Below, piece by piece: positions 1-12,127 of a stretch of DNA of 64,000 nucleotides (its first letter is position 1; each line of letters begins with the position of its first letter). The stretch covers positions 209,622-273,621 of the forward strand of contig CAXHUQ010001475.1 in the NCBI GenBank assembly GCA_964020085.1, given 5' to 3'. The position numbers were made by a program, and so were the translations under genes. This DNA comes from Micromussa lordhowensis. Its lineage: Eukaryota; Cnidaria; Anthozoa; Scleractinia; Lobophylliidae. The notes beneath the pieces were generated by a model. The model was not told where the DNA came from, searched no databases, and saw nothing but the letters and a program-made list of their open reading frames with translations.

Positions 1-470
1 CACGGTGGACGCTAACGAGTCAGGAAATTTCGAGGGAAAGTTCGCTCTTTTCGATCGTTAGCCGTGAAATTGCGGGAGAAAATTCGCTTGATAAGTGTTC
101 TGACACAAACTAAGCAAAATACGACTACATTTCTTGATTTGTTGTTGTGTAAAGAGACGTAAAGAACATCTGAAATTACGTTCATCAACTCGGTCAACTA
201 TTACAATGTTCTCACCTGTTGAATGTTTGATTGTTAATGCATCCTAGCGGCTAAAAACGTCAGAGATTCAGTACAAACTTGCTGCTTCAACCACGCAAGC
301 ACCGAAGCAAGTAAAACTTGCACTGAGTGCCATTTTGTTAGGGTAAGCCCTTCATGTAACAAATCATGACATTTCCCGCTGGGATTCCAGTCCCCTCGCG
401 AGCGAGTGCGACCTGCATCGTTTCCACGCATATCAATCACTCTCTCGATCATTTGCTTCTTAGCACTTAA
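1..470. other. No gene seen
   Basis: Short open frames on both strands only, without splice-consistent coding or recognisable domains. It is the 5' flank of the Tc1-type transposase; no clear terminal inverted repeat for that element could be found here. Confidence 0.5.
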
Positions 471-1504
471 GTGGTAATCATGCCGAAATATTCTAACTAC
501 GTGAGAACTCGAATCGAGCTCCTCCATAACCAAGGCCTCCATCCAGCTGGAATATTGAAGACCTTGAAAGGCGAAGGCTTAGTTGCGAGCCTTTCAGGTA
601 TCACTCGCATGATCAAGAAACTGCGTCATACCGGCTCTGTGGCAAATTTACCTCGCTCGGGGAGACCAAGAAAGCTGTCTGCAGAAGCAAGAGCCTTCAT
701 AGATCAGCAGATGCGCAAGGATGATGAGATGATGAGCGCCAAGATCCAAAAGAAGCTGGCAAAGCGTGGAATTTCTGTGAGTTCATCCACGGTACGGAGA
801 TCGCGAAAGCAGCAAGGCTGGACTCTGCAGCGGACCGCCTATTGCCAGCTGATTCGTGACGCCAACAAAGTCAAGCGGCTGGAGTTCGCTCAACGCGTTT
901 TGGAGAGTGGAGACACTTTCCACAACGTGATTTTTAGCAATGAGTGCTCAATTTCCCTCCAGTCGTATCGCCGTACATGCTTTAGGATGGCGGACGAGCC
1001 CACCAAGCGAAAGCCGAAACCGAAGCATCCGCTCAAAGTTCATGTCTGGGGAGGGATTAGCCGCAATGGTGCCACTAAGATTTGCATCTTTGATGGCATC
1101 ATGGATGCTGATCTCTTCTGCAACATACTAGAGACAACGCTTGTCCCGTTTATCAGAAACAAACTTTCGACCACCGGTTCATGCAAGACAATGATCCCAA
1201 GCACACGTCCAGGCGAGCACAAGCTTTCTTTGAGGAGGAAAGCATCAACTGGTGGCGTACTCCTCCAGAGAGTCCTGACCTCAACCCAATTGAAGACTTG
1301 TGGCATGAACTTAAGTTCTGCTTGGAGTCTAAAGTCAAGCCACGCAACAAGCAAGAGCTGGTAGATGGCATAAAGAAGTTCTGGGAGAGGAAAGTCATGC
1401 CAGAGAAGTGTGCAAAATATATTGATCACGTTTTGCACAAGGTTGTTCCAGCTGTGGTGGAGGCCCGAGGTGCTGCAACCAAGATTAAAAAACGGCTCCT
1501 GTAG
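471..1504 (+). pseudogene. Tc1/mariner-type transposase, frameshifted
   Basis: Would catalyse cut-and-paste transposition at TA sites. The first part (from the ATG in MPKYSNY) holds a paired-like helix-turn-helix N-terminus with the GRPRKL basic motif near residue 65, then the start of the DDE catalytic fold (VIFSNECS). The second part continues in another frame from about 1170 with DNDPKHTS and SPDLNPIEDLWHELK, the second and third catalytic positions, and runs to a stop at 1502-1504. Combined length, about 340 codons, is the normal Tc1 size. Two defects are visible. One base is lost or gained around 1165-1175. The first catalytic Asp, normally in a DE pair, reads Asn (SNE). Terminal inverted repeats were not identified, so the element's ends are unknown. 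Family assignment is firm and inactivity is very likely. Confidence 0.9.
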
Positions 1505-1509
1505 GAGCC
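1494..1509 (+). promoter_or_regulatory. Histone-like 3' stem-loop 1 overlapping the transposase stop
   Basis: A perfect 6-bp stem with a 4-base loop (GGCTCC, TGTA, GGAGCC) preceded by an A-rich run and AAC. This is the layout of the metazoan replication-histone mRNA 3' hairpin. The TAG stop of the transposase frame lies within the loop and second arm. Function is inferred from shape only. Confidence 0.4.
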
Positions 1510-1566
1510 AGCGCGCCCTGCTCCGTCGAATGCTGATTCGACATTGCACTGTAGGTCGCTAAAAAC

Positions 1567-1582
1567 GGCTCTTTTAGGAGCC
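1567..1582 (+). promoter_or_regulatory. Histone-like 3' stem-loop 2
   Basis: GGCTCT, loop TTTA, GGAGCC (one G-T pair), with AAAAAC before and ATCAGA after. This is very close to the canonical histone 3' hairpin (GGCTCT, TTTC, AGAGCC). It lies 73 bases after the first hairpin. No histone coding sequence is seen next to it. Confidence 0.45.
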
Positions 1583-2843
1583 ATCAGATCTGATAAAAGT
1601 CAATGATCAATATTTTTTGTATCACAAACAACTTTTACAGAAGTGATTTTAAATAATTGATTTCACAGTTAAACAGTAGAACTTCTGTTTATCGAGAAAC
1701 GGCAAATAAAGAACTTTGACGTTCTAAAACTGTTTCACGCGACTACAAAGTTTTGATAATGAGTTTTCTAAGTTTCATGTTCTGACCATGTGTGTCCACT
1801 TATTGAAAATTAAAATAAGCCAATAAACGTGCGAAAATTACTGCACGTATTGTAAAATAAGTTATCGTAATTGAAGTGAATAGACATTTTTACGTGCCCA
1901 GCGGGCTTGTTAAAATTAGCCTCTTCCAGGAGTTTAGTTGGTCACGGCACAACGTGGAAAACAGCGCGCGAAAATTGAAAAAAGCGCGGCGAGAGAAAGC
2001 TTTTTCTCACCGCGCTTTTTGATAATGTTTTCGTGCGCTGCTTTTCGGCCCTGAGCCCCAGCTAACTTAACGCCTGGAAGAGTCGAATGGAAATACTCAG
2101 CGAATTTACTACCCATCAAAATGTCTAATAAGTGATTTAACATCCAAATGCGTTCATTTACTTAACATTTCAAAAAGTGTAGTGAGAACTCTGAAAAGCT
2201 AAAAACCCTCTGTTTAGCGCGTGCACACACATTGAGGTTTACTTTGCAAAACTTTTTCAGTTTCGTTACGTTGGTAATCTTTCAAAATTTGTTTGTGGCT
2301 GATCTCAAATGGAGGGTGTACGGTATTCTCTCAATGAAATGCTACGTCCCAAATTCATTTTGCAAACACCGGGATTGTAAGTTAGAGATGTGAATAAGCC
2401 CTGTGGGCGCTTTTTTCGATTAAAAAAAATAACATGCCCTATTCATAAACGCCCTTTTCAGTTGTATTAAGACGGTGAGGGGTGTGATATTTATCGAATA
2501 GAAACATCAAAGGTGTGACTTTTCGTCTGAGGGGTTTTTTGTTAACCGCTCAAGCACAGCCATGGGATATTAGCATCCTTTTATTTGCAACGCGCGTAAG
2601 ACGCTCTAGAACTCGTAATTATTTTGACATCAAAGCCCTACTTTAACGAAACATGCTCCGGTTAAATTGAACGAAGCAAGCTCCTGTTAAATTGATAACT
2701 CTCAACAAACAAAACCAGAAAGGTAATTTTTTCATTGTTTTAATTTTACTCCAAGAAAGGGCTTTTGCTCGAAAGATAACCAGTTTGATCTGCATAAAGT
2801 AACGCACTCGATCTAGTTTCCTGAACGTGCACCACAGGAAAAC
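1583..2843. other. Intergenic, no gene; one GC-rich hairpin
   Basis: No supported coding sequence. A hairpin of about 40 bases at 1982-2021 pairs AAAAGCGCGG with CCGCGCTTTT around an AAGCTT centre. A short direct repeat containing TTAAATTGA occurs at about 2662-2695. Confidence 0.4.
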
Positions 2844-3891
2844 CGCAATGTGTAGTTCCAGAAAATATCCATACCCCCACCACAGAGGGAATTTCACGCA
2901 AGCCCCCCCTCCTCCCCGGAATTTCCATTTTTTGACCACTAAAATAACCCCCCCACCCCGCCGGAATTTCCACTACTATTTGTACACCCCCCATACCCTC
3001 TGGAAAAAATAGTTTTGGCAAGAAAGTGTGTTAAAGTAAAAGTAAACACTCCAAAAATTTAGCCATCTGCATTGCACATAACTACTAAGCTTAATATTCT
3101 CGATCCATTGTAACATCTATATCTGAAGATACTCGCAAAGAAAGCATTTGAGATTAGTGAAACATGCTTTAAAAGAAGAGATAAAATGGAAACTTGTCAA
3201 ATTACCTTCCAACACGACCAACTCCCTTTGTAAACAGGTACAATTCCATTAAGGACTGATAAAATGCGTGTGGATGAAATTGACACTGTACTTTTATTGC
3301 AAACACAATCGCTAACAGACTCGAGACGAAAGCCAATTTTACAGCAAAACTACGGACAAATAGACAGAGATAAACAGGGATACGAAATTCTCAAGTTTGT
3401 GAAATTGTAACATCATTTCTACCTTTTAAAGAAACTAATTTTCATGAAAGAAATCGACTGCCACTTCGAAGACCGATGCGAAAACAAACTAGGCTAGTCT
3501 CCAGTGCTCTTCAGTCCAAAAGGTGACTGCATGTGGACTGGTAACAAGTAATGGCGGCCATGTCCACGCAACGACACGTTCTTCGCATTTGTTAGCTTCC
3601 AAAATGCTTTTTGAAGAAGGAAAATGTATTTCAAATATAATGCGAGTGAAAAACAAGTATTCAAGCCACTATTTTTCATGTGAAAGTTCTACTTAGTAGG
3701 TAAGAGAGGATTTTTGAACAGCTAGATCGACACTCAAATCCGAATTGAATCAAAAGACCTCTGGAAACTAAATCGATCATACAACCCCCCTTCCCTCTGG
3801 AATTTCCTGGGTCTTTGACCCCCCTTCCCCTTCGGAATTTCCAATTCCCTCCGTGGTGGGGTATGGATATTTTCTGGAACCACACAATGCG
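2844..3891. mobile_element. Non-autonomous TIR element, about 1.05 kb
   Basis: Inverted arms of about 50 bp lie at 2844-2895 and 3843-3891. Both arms contain TTCCAGAAAATATCCATACC, next to GGAATTTCC-bearing C-rich tracts that recur inside. There is no transposase frame within. Superfamily and target duplication were not determined. Confidence 0.65.
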
Positions 3892-4183
3892 AGTTAAGTT
3901 AAGAATTATCGACCGACAATTTCTTTATTTAAGCAAATTAAAAAAAAAACTGTCAAGTAATAAAGCCGTGGAAATAAGCTACCACCAAACAATGCTTTCG
4001 CATGTCTATTGACATTATAATTATTTTAACATCAATGGGCACGCGAAAAGACGCCAAATTTTGTTATTGTCCACATAAAATTGCCGACAACTTTGCCGAC
4101 AACAAAGTAGTTTGCATAATAAAATAAAATGAAATAGCCAATCAGGTTACAGGATTTTCGATCCGACTTAGCCGAAAGTGAAG

Positions 4184-4190
4184 TATAAAA
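4184..4190 (+). promoter_or_regulatory. TATA box of the stand-alone BEN gene
   Basis: TATAAAA lies 67 bases upstream of the ATG at 4257, so the start of transcription would fall near 4215. Position and sequence fit a core promoter; there is no other support. Confidence 0.55.
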
Positions 4191-4256
4191 GACCAAAACT
4201 GTTCGTTTTGGCCACTTTTATCACCACTATCATCGCTGCTCTCACGATCGTAAATA

Positions 4257-7200
4257 ATGGAAAACAAAATTGCTAGAATAAGCTGGAAGCGTGGACAGTA
4301 TTCGGACGTTTACCGTTCCACCATCATTGACCCATCCCCATTGAAAGAGGGTCAGAAAGTGAAGGTCGTTTGGGGTAAAACTCGAAAGGAGTACGCCGCA
4401 GTGGTAGCTTGCTACCCGGTTGAAGAGGAGACCCAGCAGACTTCCACAGAAGAACAGAGCGACCTGCCACCCCGGTGGGCGCGAGCAAAGAGAAAATTGG
4501 TAAGTATTTATTTAGTTAAATAGCCCAACTCGATTTCCTCACTAGCAGAAACTTAAAAGTTTTTCCCTTTAAGAATTTGCTTCAGATATTACTATCGACT
4601 AACTGGAATCTTCGTTGACTAGTTATCTCCTCGTTACCCTTGGCAGTACGAGTTTTACTCTGTCTTTGGTAACAGCAGACCGCTTTTCTGTGTTGTGGGA
4701 GATTTTAACGCATTTCTTATCTTACTTGTAGATCCCAGAGTCTCCTCTTACAGAAGAAACTGCCAGCAAGAAAGGCCGCAAACAGAAAGAAAAACAGCAA
4801 GAACAGCAACAACAGAAAGAAAAACGGAAAGAAAAGGTAGGCATAAATGTAGATTTTTTAATAATGGTAGATATAATTGTTGCTGAACTCCTGCTGTCAT
4901 GATAACACAAGCTTAGGTCAAATGCATATTTTGGTTTTATGACGATGTCGATCGCTGACTAGTTGAAATAAGATCAGCCCTTGCAGAAAGTCTCTTACTA
5001 CACCTTCCTCAACTGAAAGAACCTTCCGTAAGAAAAAAAGTGTTCGAGATAGCAGGAGTTATAGTTTTTATATTTCTATAAGCTTGCGAGGGAACATTTG
5101 TGGAAGTAACCCTATACAAAACGTTCAGTGACTTTTGTAATGTATTAGTGTTAGCTATTTTAAGAGACTTGAGTTTGAAAATGTGTCATTTAAAGCTTGT
5201 GGTCAATCGTGAATTTGTAATCATACAGCTTTTTTCAACTGATCGAGTTCGCTAATGTGTTCAGTCAATTCGCTAACGTTGTCAAGTTGCCTAAGTGTAT
5301 TGAACTTACTATTTATCAAATCTGTTTATGCATTGAGTCTCAGTTTTTTATTACTATTTGATCAATACACAATACAAGATACCCTTGCAAAACTGTAGTT
5401 TTTATTATCATTTACTCGTCTTTGGAGATAATTAGCGAACTAGGTGTTAGCGAATTGTCTCGATTCGCCTACACAAGTAAAGTCGATTCGCCTACACAAG
5501 TAAATGCTTCTTTTACGTTCACTATTGCTTTGCGAACTCATTGATAGCTCACGCGTAACACAAAACTATTACACTTCACTTAACCAAACACATTGCGATT
5601 ATTGATTACATGTTCTGAGTACTTTAGCGAACCGGACATTTGCGAAACAACCGCTACAAATACTATGGGAAGCTTTGCTGTAGTTACCGCGTCTTAGTTG
5701 AAAATTTCAAACGGAACAATTACACCCATTTGTAAATTAAATGTGATCTCTGTTCTTGGTTGGACTTATTTCAGTTGCAGTGTTCTCTATCTCAAACACG
5801 CCGTTTTCTTAAACTGTTTCCAATCTCTCTGGGCTGTTCATGTAGGCAGAGACATGTGTTGGAATTATGCTCGTTTCGCCGCCACATCTCATAGTTGTTA
5901 TGGAATGTCAGACAACTTGTCCCCTCGACAATTCGCCCCAGACAACTCGCCCCCAAACTTCAGAATCGGTAGTCGATAAAAGAACGAAGAATAATTTCTA
6001 TGGCGTTAAGTCTTGATTTCATACATTTAACGTTCTGTTTGTATGGATAAAAAAACGAGGGGCTAGTTGTTTGAAGATCGGGGGCGAGTTGTCCAGGAGG
6101 CGAATTGTCTAGATACCTTGTTATGTCCTGACCTAAAGTTAGTTTGCCCGAAGTTTTTCCGTACGATTTAGAAAGCAACAAATGGCTAACTTCAACAAAA
6201 CAAAATTAAGTACCGGTATACAGCTTATTTCAAGCCGAGTAGATGACCGGAACAAAGCGACTGTAATTCTTTTTCAACAGAAAACTTACATACGTATGGC
6301 TATTACTGGTTATAGATTTTAGATGCAGCATCACCTTCAAAGGAAGCAGATGTCATCTTTTCGTCAGAATCTTCAGATTGTGAAGATGATTGTCCGCTCT
6401 CTTCCTTCATACCAGTGCGCGCTGGCCACGAAAGCAGTGAGTTTATGCCGTTAGATGACTTTTCTGACCTCGAAGAAGAAAGCCTAACGACAGTAACTGC
6501 AGAGTTACTTTCTGAAGCCATCAGTACTGTTGACAACACGACAAACATAAGTTATTATCTGTTCAATACTGATAGTAAAGCAAAATGGAGTGGTTATCTC
6601 AGGGTTTTCACTTTCTAATGCCTATAGTGCGAAAGAAACACCAGCTAGCTTACAAAAGAAATCAATGAAATTAGACTTTTTATCTAATTACTTTTTTCCG
6701 ATGTCTATCCGTAAGGTGTATTTAAGTCTACAGTTTTTCAAAGGAGCAACCATCACGCAAGACATACATACACCTAATTGCAATATCGTTGTCATAGAAA
6801 AAAGCAAAAAGTAAAAAGCCAAATAGGAATTAATTAGGGAAATTTATATTTCCATTGTTCTCAGATACTGTACACGAATGAAAAATACAATGTAAATGAA
6901 TGACATTAATAAAAAATATATTTTTCATTCACACACAGTATCTAAGAACAATGGAAATTTAAATTTCCCTAATTAATTCCTATTTGGCTTTTTGCTTTTT
7001 GCTTTTTTCTAAGACAACGTTATTGCAATTAGGTGTATACAATGTAGTAAAATTAGTAAAAATGTCGTACAACAGTTTCACTAAGGATATAAAATTACAT
7101 ATTAAAAAACTACTAATCAAAACTGAAAAAAAGATATTTACTTCACTAATAAATCTTTTCACTGGCAAAAATACTCGACGAAGGCTTTCTTGAAGCGTCC

Positions 7201-8607
7201 TAAAAAGTAATGTGTGTGCAATATTTTCTTACAGCGGTTAAACCAGTACAGTGATAGTACCTCAGAGGCCATAAGTGAGGAGCTCCGTCTATTGAGGACC
7301 ATCCTAGAGAGATTAGAGTGCTCGTTTGCTAAACAGGAGGCGAAGCTGGACAGACAGGAGGCTAAGCTGGACACGCTCCTCAATTATATGATGGCTGCTC
7401 AAACACCAGTGCCACAGACACCTCAATACACACCACAAACCGCAGCTCAGCCGCATTCTTTCGCAACGCCCATCACCATAAGTTCTTCTGCTTCGTCAGT
7501 GGAATTTCCACCGCCCCCAGTTGTGCTGAGGCAGCAGGAGATTCCAGTAAATCTGCGCCTGTTTGATTTTCCAGCCGAAAGGAGTGCTTTGCCAGAATTA
7601 ACGGACAGCCCTGTGGAAACAGGTAAACAGTACTGTTAAGTTTGCTGGAACAGTAAAAAAAAATAAATAAATAAGTGACTGAGTTGAGAGGCCCGGATTA
7701 GAATTAAAGAAATGATTCTTGACACCTTACCTTTCGTTCTCTCTCTTTCTAAGGAAAAAAGCATCAAGTTAGTTTGATAACAATAGCGAGATTAAAACAG
7801 TGTTGGTAAACAGTATGCCCGAATTTGAAGTTTTAAATGATTTCAATAACTAACCTGTTTCTTCTTCTGCTTTCATAGGAAATGATACAGTTGCGGTTGG
7901 AGGCATGAACAATGTCCGGCTATCTAGAACTGACTTCACTTTTGCGAAGGCTGCCCACAAAACTACAGCAATGACCCTACGCCTTGTGGACCACCTTTTC
8001 CCGAGGGACGTATTACAAAAATCAACAGTCCACGGTACAAAGGAGTATTCTCCCCTGGACCAAAACATACTTGCTGCAATAAAAGGTTAGTTAATGACAT
8101 TGCACATCGTGCCTGAACGTAAATGGCTTGCAAAAAATGCGCAAATCAATAATTAAAATTTTGTAATGGCCTTTATTTTGATTATTGCCTTCTCAATTAG
8201 TGATTACATTAGAACTAAGACCTCCAATTTTATATCAATCATAAAATTATTTTTTAACAATGTTTCGCAAAAGTGAAGTGATTGCTAAAACAAAATTGCA
8301 TGAAACCAACACATAAAATTATGTCGGTTTATTATAAACAGTATGATTATTAATGTCAGTGCGTTGGAAAGCCTATGCAAGACAATAGACACGATTTTGT
8401 GCTGTAGATTTTTCAACGCATTAGAAAGATCATTTCTAACGTCTACTTGAAGTGATCTTTCTTTCTTTTTTTTTTTTTCAGCTGAAGTGTTCATTCGCAT
8501 TCGCCTACCAGTGCCGGGGTGTCGACGACCCCTTGCGCATGTGGGAACAGTGCAAGACAAGTATTGCAAAACGATGCCAGAACTTGCACAAGAACAAACT
8601 ATTCTAA
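4257..8607 (+). CDS. BEN-domain protein, six or more exons, one frame break
   Basis: Probably a nuclear DNA-binding or chromatin protein; the BEN domain binds DNA and often acts in repression. Exons: 4257-4499, 4732-4836, about 6323-6605, 7235-7622, 7879-8083, 8482-8607. Exon 1 holds a small beta-rich module (WKRGQYSDV, KVKVVWGKT). Exon 2 is a basic K/Q/E-rich, nuclear-localisation-like stretch. Exon 3 is acidic. Exon 4 starts with a coiled coil (LRTILERLE, QEAKLDRQEAKLD) and then a P/T/Q-rich linker. Exons 5 and 6 form the BEN domain (KAAHKTTAMTLRLVDHLFPR, then WEQCKTSIAKRC). In exon 6 the two BEN halves are in different frames, joined at GGGG 8516-8519: one extra base, either a sequencing error or real damage. 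The exon 2-3 phases do not match, so one small exon is probably missing from this model. The same module order occurs in the two transposon-borne genes further right. Confidence 0.75.
5459..5504. repeat. Tandem duplication, 23-bp unit x2
   Basis: The unit TCGATTCGCCTACACAAGTA plus three bases occurs twice in a row in the long second intron of the BEN gene. The surrounding intron (4837-6322) is otherwise rich in TCGCTAA-type words. Confidence 0.6.
5911..6110. mobile_element. MITE, family A copy 1
   Basis: A 200-bp foldback element in an intron of the BEN gene. Its ends read GACAACTTGTCCCC and, inverted, AGACAATTCGCC. A second copy of the same family lies at 17422-17599, with the shared words ATTCGCCCC and GGTAGT. 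No coding capacity. Confidence 0.75.
6768..7038. mobile_element. Foldback MITE with long arms
   Basis: Two nearly perfect inverted arms of about 125 bp (6768-6895 and 6915-7038) are separated by about 20 bases. The outer ends read ATACACCTAATTGCAAT. It lies in the intron before exon 4 of the BEN gene, so it would fold into one long hairpin in pre-mRNA. Confidence 0.85.
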
Positions 8608-9041
8608 TTAGAGAATTTATTTTGTTATTGTTATACCATATGATAAGTTTATATTTAGCTTTCTTTCGATTTCCTTTAAAATCAAGGGACGATTTTACAA
8701 GCTTTTAGATTGGAAATGTATTTGATTATTCTTTTCATTATCGTATTGTTATGTTTCAAAAGATGCCGCGACGGTAGACATTATTTTTAGAAAAGCGACC
8801 CATTGAACATTAAGTAGGTTATCTGTTTGGTGATTCTGGAGGAACGCAAGTCTTCTCAAATTTTTTAGTGCCTTTTGGTCTGTTTGCCGAAATTGAAACC
8901 TTAAGGCTTATTTAAAAGTTTACGAAAATGTAGGATCATAATCGAATTTTAATCTCTTTCATCATCGTAGATAGTTTGCGAAATTTCCAGTATTTTTAAG
9001 AAAAGCATCGTTCAGTTATGCAACGTACATCAGATTTATTG

Positions 9042-9047
9042 AATAAA
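9042..9047 (+). terminator. Polyadenylation signal of the BEN gene
   Basis: AATAAA occurs about 435 bases after the BEN-domain stop at 8605-8607. No stronger signal lies between them, so it is the likely 3' end. Confidence 0.45.
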
Positions 9048-9069
9048 GATTAGTAGAACAATATCATGC

Positions 9070-11091
9070 TGCTTTTCTTGTCTCCTTCGACCTTACAGGG
9101 AAAAACCGCTAAGTCCTGCCTAACAACACTGTGAGCTAAATTCGGTCTTAGGTCACTTGAATCGCGAACAGCAAAAATTTTGTTGATTTACATATAACAA
9201 TGACAAGAGAGGCAACTCTTTGCCCAAACATTTTGATTTTTTTACACCTAAGCTAATTAAGCAAAGTTTTTCTGAAATCACTTTCGCAACACGATCGTAT
9301 GGTTGAACCTGTACCAATCACGTCATCCAGCGCGAACTTGAGCTCCTTCCCTCTCCCAGACATGCTTTTTTGACATGACAAATGCTTACAAAATCCTTTT
9401 CCAAGCGGAATCTCGCTAAAACGATTCAAGCTTCTTCAGGTATTAGGCCGGGCCGGCTTAAGCGTCGTTTTTCACATGCGCCAATTTGAATTGCCCAATT
9501 AAATGCATTAAATGCGAGTTCAGTCGAATACACGACTTAAGGTCGTCATTTGATTTGATCGCCAAACCTAATTCAAAAATTATGTCCAACAAATTATGTT
9601 TGCTTGATTTGTAATTAACACGTCTCTCACGCTCAGCAATTTTATGGGGCAAAAAAATGCGACGTTTAAACTTACTCATTCAAGTCGACTAAAAGTAATA
9701 TTTAATTTGGCTCATTATTAATTTTACCGGGCCGAACTTGCGGCATTTCATTTCTTTGCAGAGATTGTCAGACACGCTGACAATCTGTAGTCTGCGGATC
9801 CACTTGGCTATGGCCGCGTGGATCCACAGCTACTTTGACAATGTGATGACGAAATTTATGAGCAATAACAGGACAGACGCATGAAAAACTGACGTCAATT
9901 TGTTAACTCTCTTGTGCTCTTCAGCGTAAATGACATAATTAAGTCAGCTGTTAAAATGCGTGGGGCTGGGACCGAGAACAACAAATGCATTTTACACGAG
10001 CCACGAAATCATGGTTATTGAAACGTTCAGAGCGTTAAACAAACTCATGTTTATCGAAATATCAGAGTACTGAAGTTAATCTGCGAAAATGAAAGGACCA
10101 TTTTGGATACTCTCACGGACAAAAGCATGTGTACTGATTTGAAGAGCCACGTGGAAGAGGGATAATTTTCTACACAGCTGACATCTGACGACTACACTGA
10201 TCAAAATAGGCTTATGTTCTGTCTCTTCTGGAATGAAACTAAATTCAAAGTCTTCACTCATGGTAAGTTTTACTTATAATTCTCATTCTTTCTGTTCGTG
10301 ACTGAACTCTAGTTCGGGAATGCGTTTAAAACCCTCTGTATATCTTTCGCGAACGTTATATGACGGGTAGATCGAATAGATCGTGCAAGGAATTGTTGTG
10401 TCTCTCCAACGTGAAATTTCGGGCACTGAATTAGTGAAGCGACGCTTTTGATTGTGAAATTTCATTTCGTACGGAAAAGTCGACGAAAAAGCGTTCTTTG
10501 TTCTAGGGAAATTTCGCTCGAAAGGCCTTGAATTGTCACTCGAACTTTCGCGCAAACTTTCCTGGAAAGTGCGCTTGAACAAAGAACGAAGTTCGCGCAT
10601 TTCGCTTGCGTTACTTTTGCACAACACTGTACCAACAAGTCCTTCTGGATCATGATCACCAAGATTATCAAGATCATGACTGTGGTCCCAGTTGGCCTGG
10701 CCTGGGTGTATGTACAGGGAATTTACAGGGTAAAAAAGTACATTTAGGAACAATTCACAGTGTTGGCCATAGCAGAACTTTCTAGGTCTCACCTTATTAT
10801 AGAGTGTATCTAATTGATGAAAATTGATCATCGGATTTATAGTCAATTAATCAATAATACTCCATAGTACTAATTACCAACAAAAATTATGTTCAATGTT
10901 CAATGTAATTATGATGCTGTCTATGTCAAATACCTTTCGAAGATTGCTCAGTTCCACTGCACTCGTCTTGTGTGCTCTTTTGAGAACATTTGAAGAATTC
11001 TAAATACAGTATTTAAGAAGAAGGTCACACCAAAAAGCCTACTGTTTTGGTCTTCGCCTATAGCAGGTAAACATTTAACTTTTCCACTCAC
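9070..11091. other. Repeat-rich intergenic region, no firm gene
   Basis: Holds one palindromic repeat (9763-9900, listed separately). The minus-strand open frames at 10076-10261 and 10283-10846 have no recognised domain. The second is rich in TTCG/CGAA words and reads like repeat rather than protein. Confidence 0.45.
9763..9900. mobile_element. MITE, family B copy 1 (partial)
   Basis: Shares ACTTTGACAAT, GACGAAATT, CAATAACAGGA and GACAGACGCAT-type words with the complete foldback copy at 53217-53368. Here the left arm is altered and carries an extra palindrome around GTGGATCCAC. Confidence 0.6.
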
Positions 11092-11214
11092 CAAGTTTTA
11101 GCCTCTGAAAAACCTGTGACTGACGTGGCATTCTTCACAAGGTCGGCACAATCTATATTTTCAAAGGGATTACCACTATCCACTTCACTATCTTCAATGC
11201 TATCATTTTGGAGT
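11092..11214 (-). CDS. Possible host exon (acidic)
   Basis: On the minus strand an open stretch (NDSIEDSEVDSGNPFENID and on) lies between a CTACAG acceptor and a GTGAGT donor. No domain is recognised. It could be a downstream exon of the coiled-coil gene that also has exons at 12128-12166 and 28453-28817, but the reading phase between them was not reconciled. Confidence 0.3.
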
Positions 11215-12127
11215 CTGTAGCATGTTTGGCTCCATGTAATATGGCTCAAGAAAAGCCATAAACCAGAGTGGTATTTAAAAGGCTTGTCAGAAGTCATTTG
11301 GACAAAATCTTTTGGACAGAATGACATCACGAAAATGCAGCCTGACTGCTGAGTACTGCTCAAAATGGCGACAACGATGTTCAAATTTTGGGCTTTCTTG
11401 GCATAACGAAATGAACGATTGGCATAACGAAAACCTGCACTTTAGAGGCTAAAACTTTGGTGCGTGGCTAAACTTACTGTAAGGTTTTTGTTAGCCTTGA
11501 CAAAAAATATACCTTTTTTTGTAGTGACCTCCTTAAAATTACTTACAATTCTTGATAAATTATTTTAAGACAGGAAGCCCTGACATGTGAATTAAAAACA
11601 GACATTCCCCATGTTACATCTGGTCGCAGTAGCACTTTAATACCAACCGATCTTAGTTTAAGTTTCAATTGAGAGGAGATAACGTACACTCAAGACAATG
11701 TTTGACCACATTTCCAAAGTCCTTCTCGTGTGTCTGCTAGGCCTACATCATATTGTCAACTCCTTTTGTGGTTCAAACACAGTTTTTCTCATGTTATATT
11801 ACTTGTGAACAAAAACCATGGTGATCTGTTTCTGCTGAAATGTACAGGACTGGTAATAAAGCTAAATATTGTTGTACTCACATCATCTGGTGTTTTCTTT
11901 AGGACTTCTGTTCTCTAGATATATTTTTTTGTGAACCAAAAAAATACTGTTAAAATTAAATTCATTCGATCATGCTGCCATTTCAAAGCAACTAATTGTT
12001 TTGATTGATCTCTATACTCATTTTAATTTCCAGTTACTGCAGTGCATTCATGCCTGATGCCTCACTGAACGGTTTGGCACATTGTAAAATATCATATGTG
12101 GAAGGGAGATCATCTCAGATCACTTAC

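Noticed and set aside
10283..10846. 187-codon minus-strand open frame
   Set aside because: No recognised domain or coiled coil, and TTCG/CGAA-rich low-order repeat in its second half.
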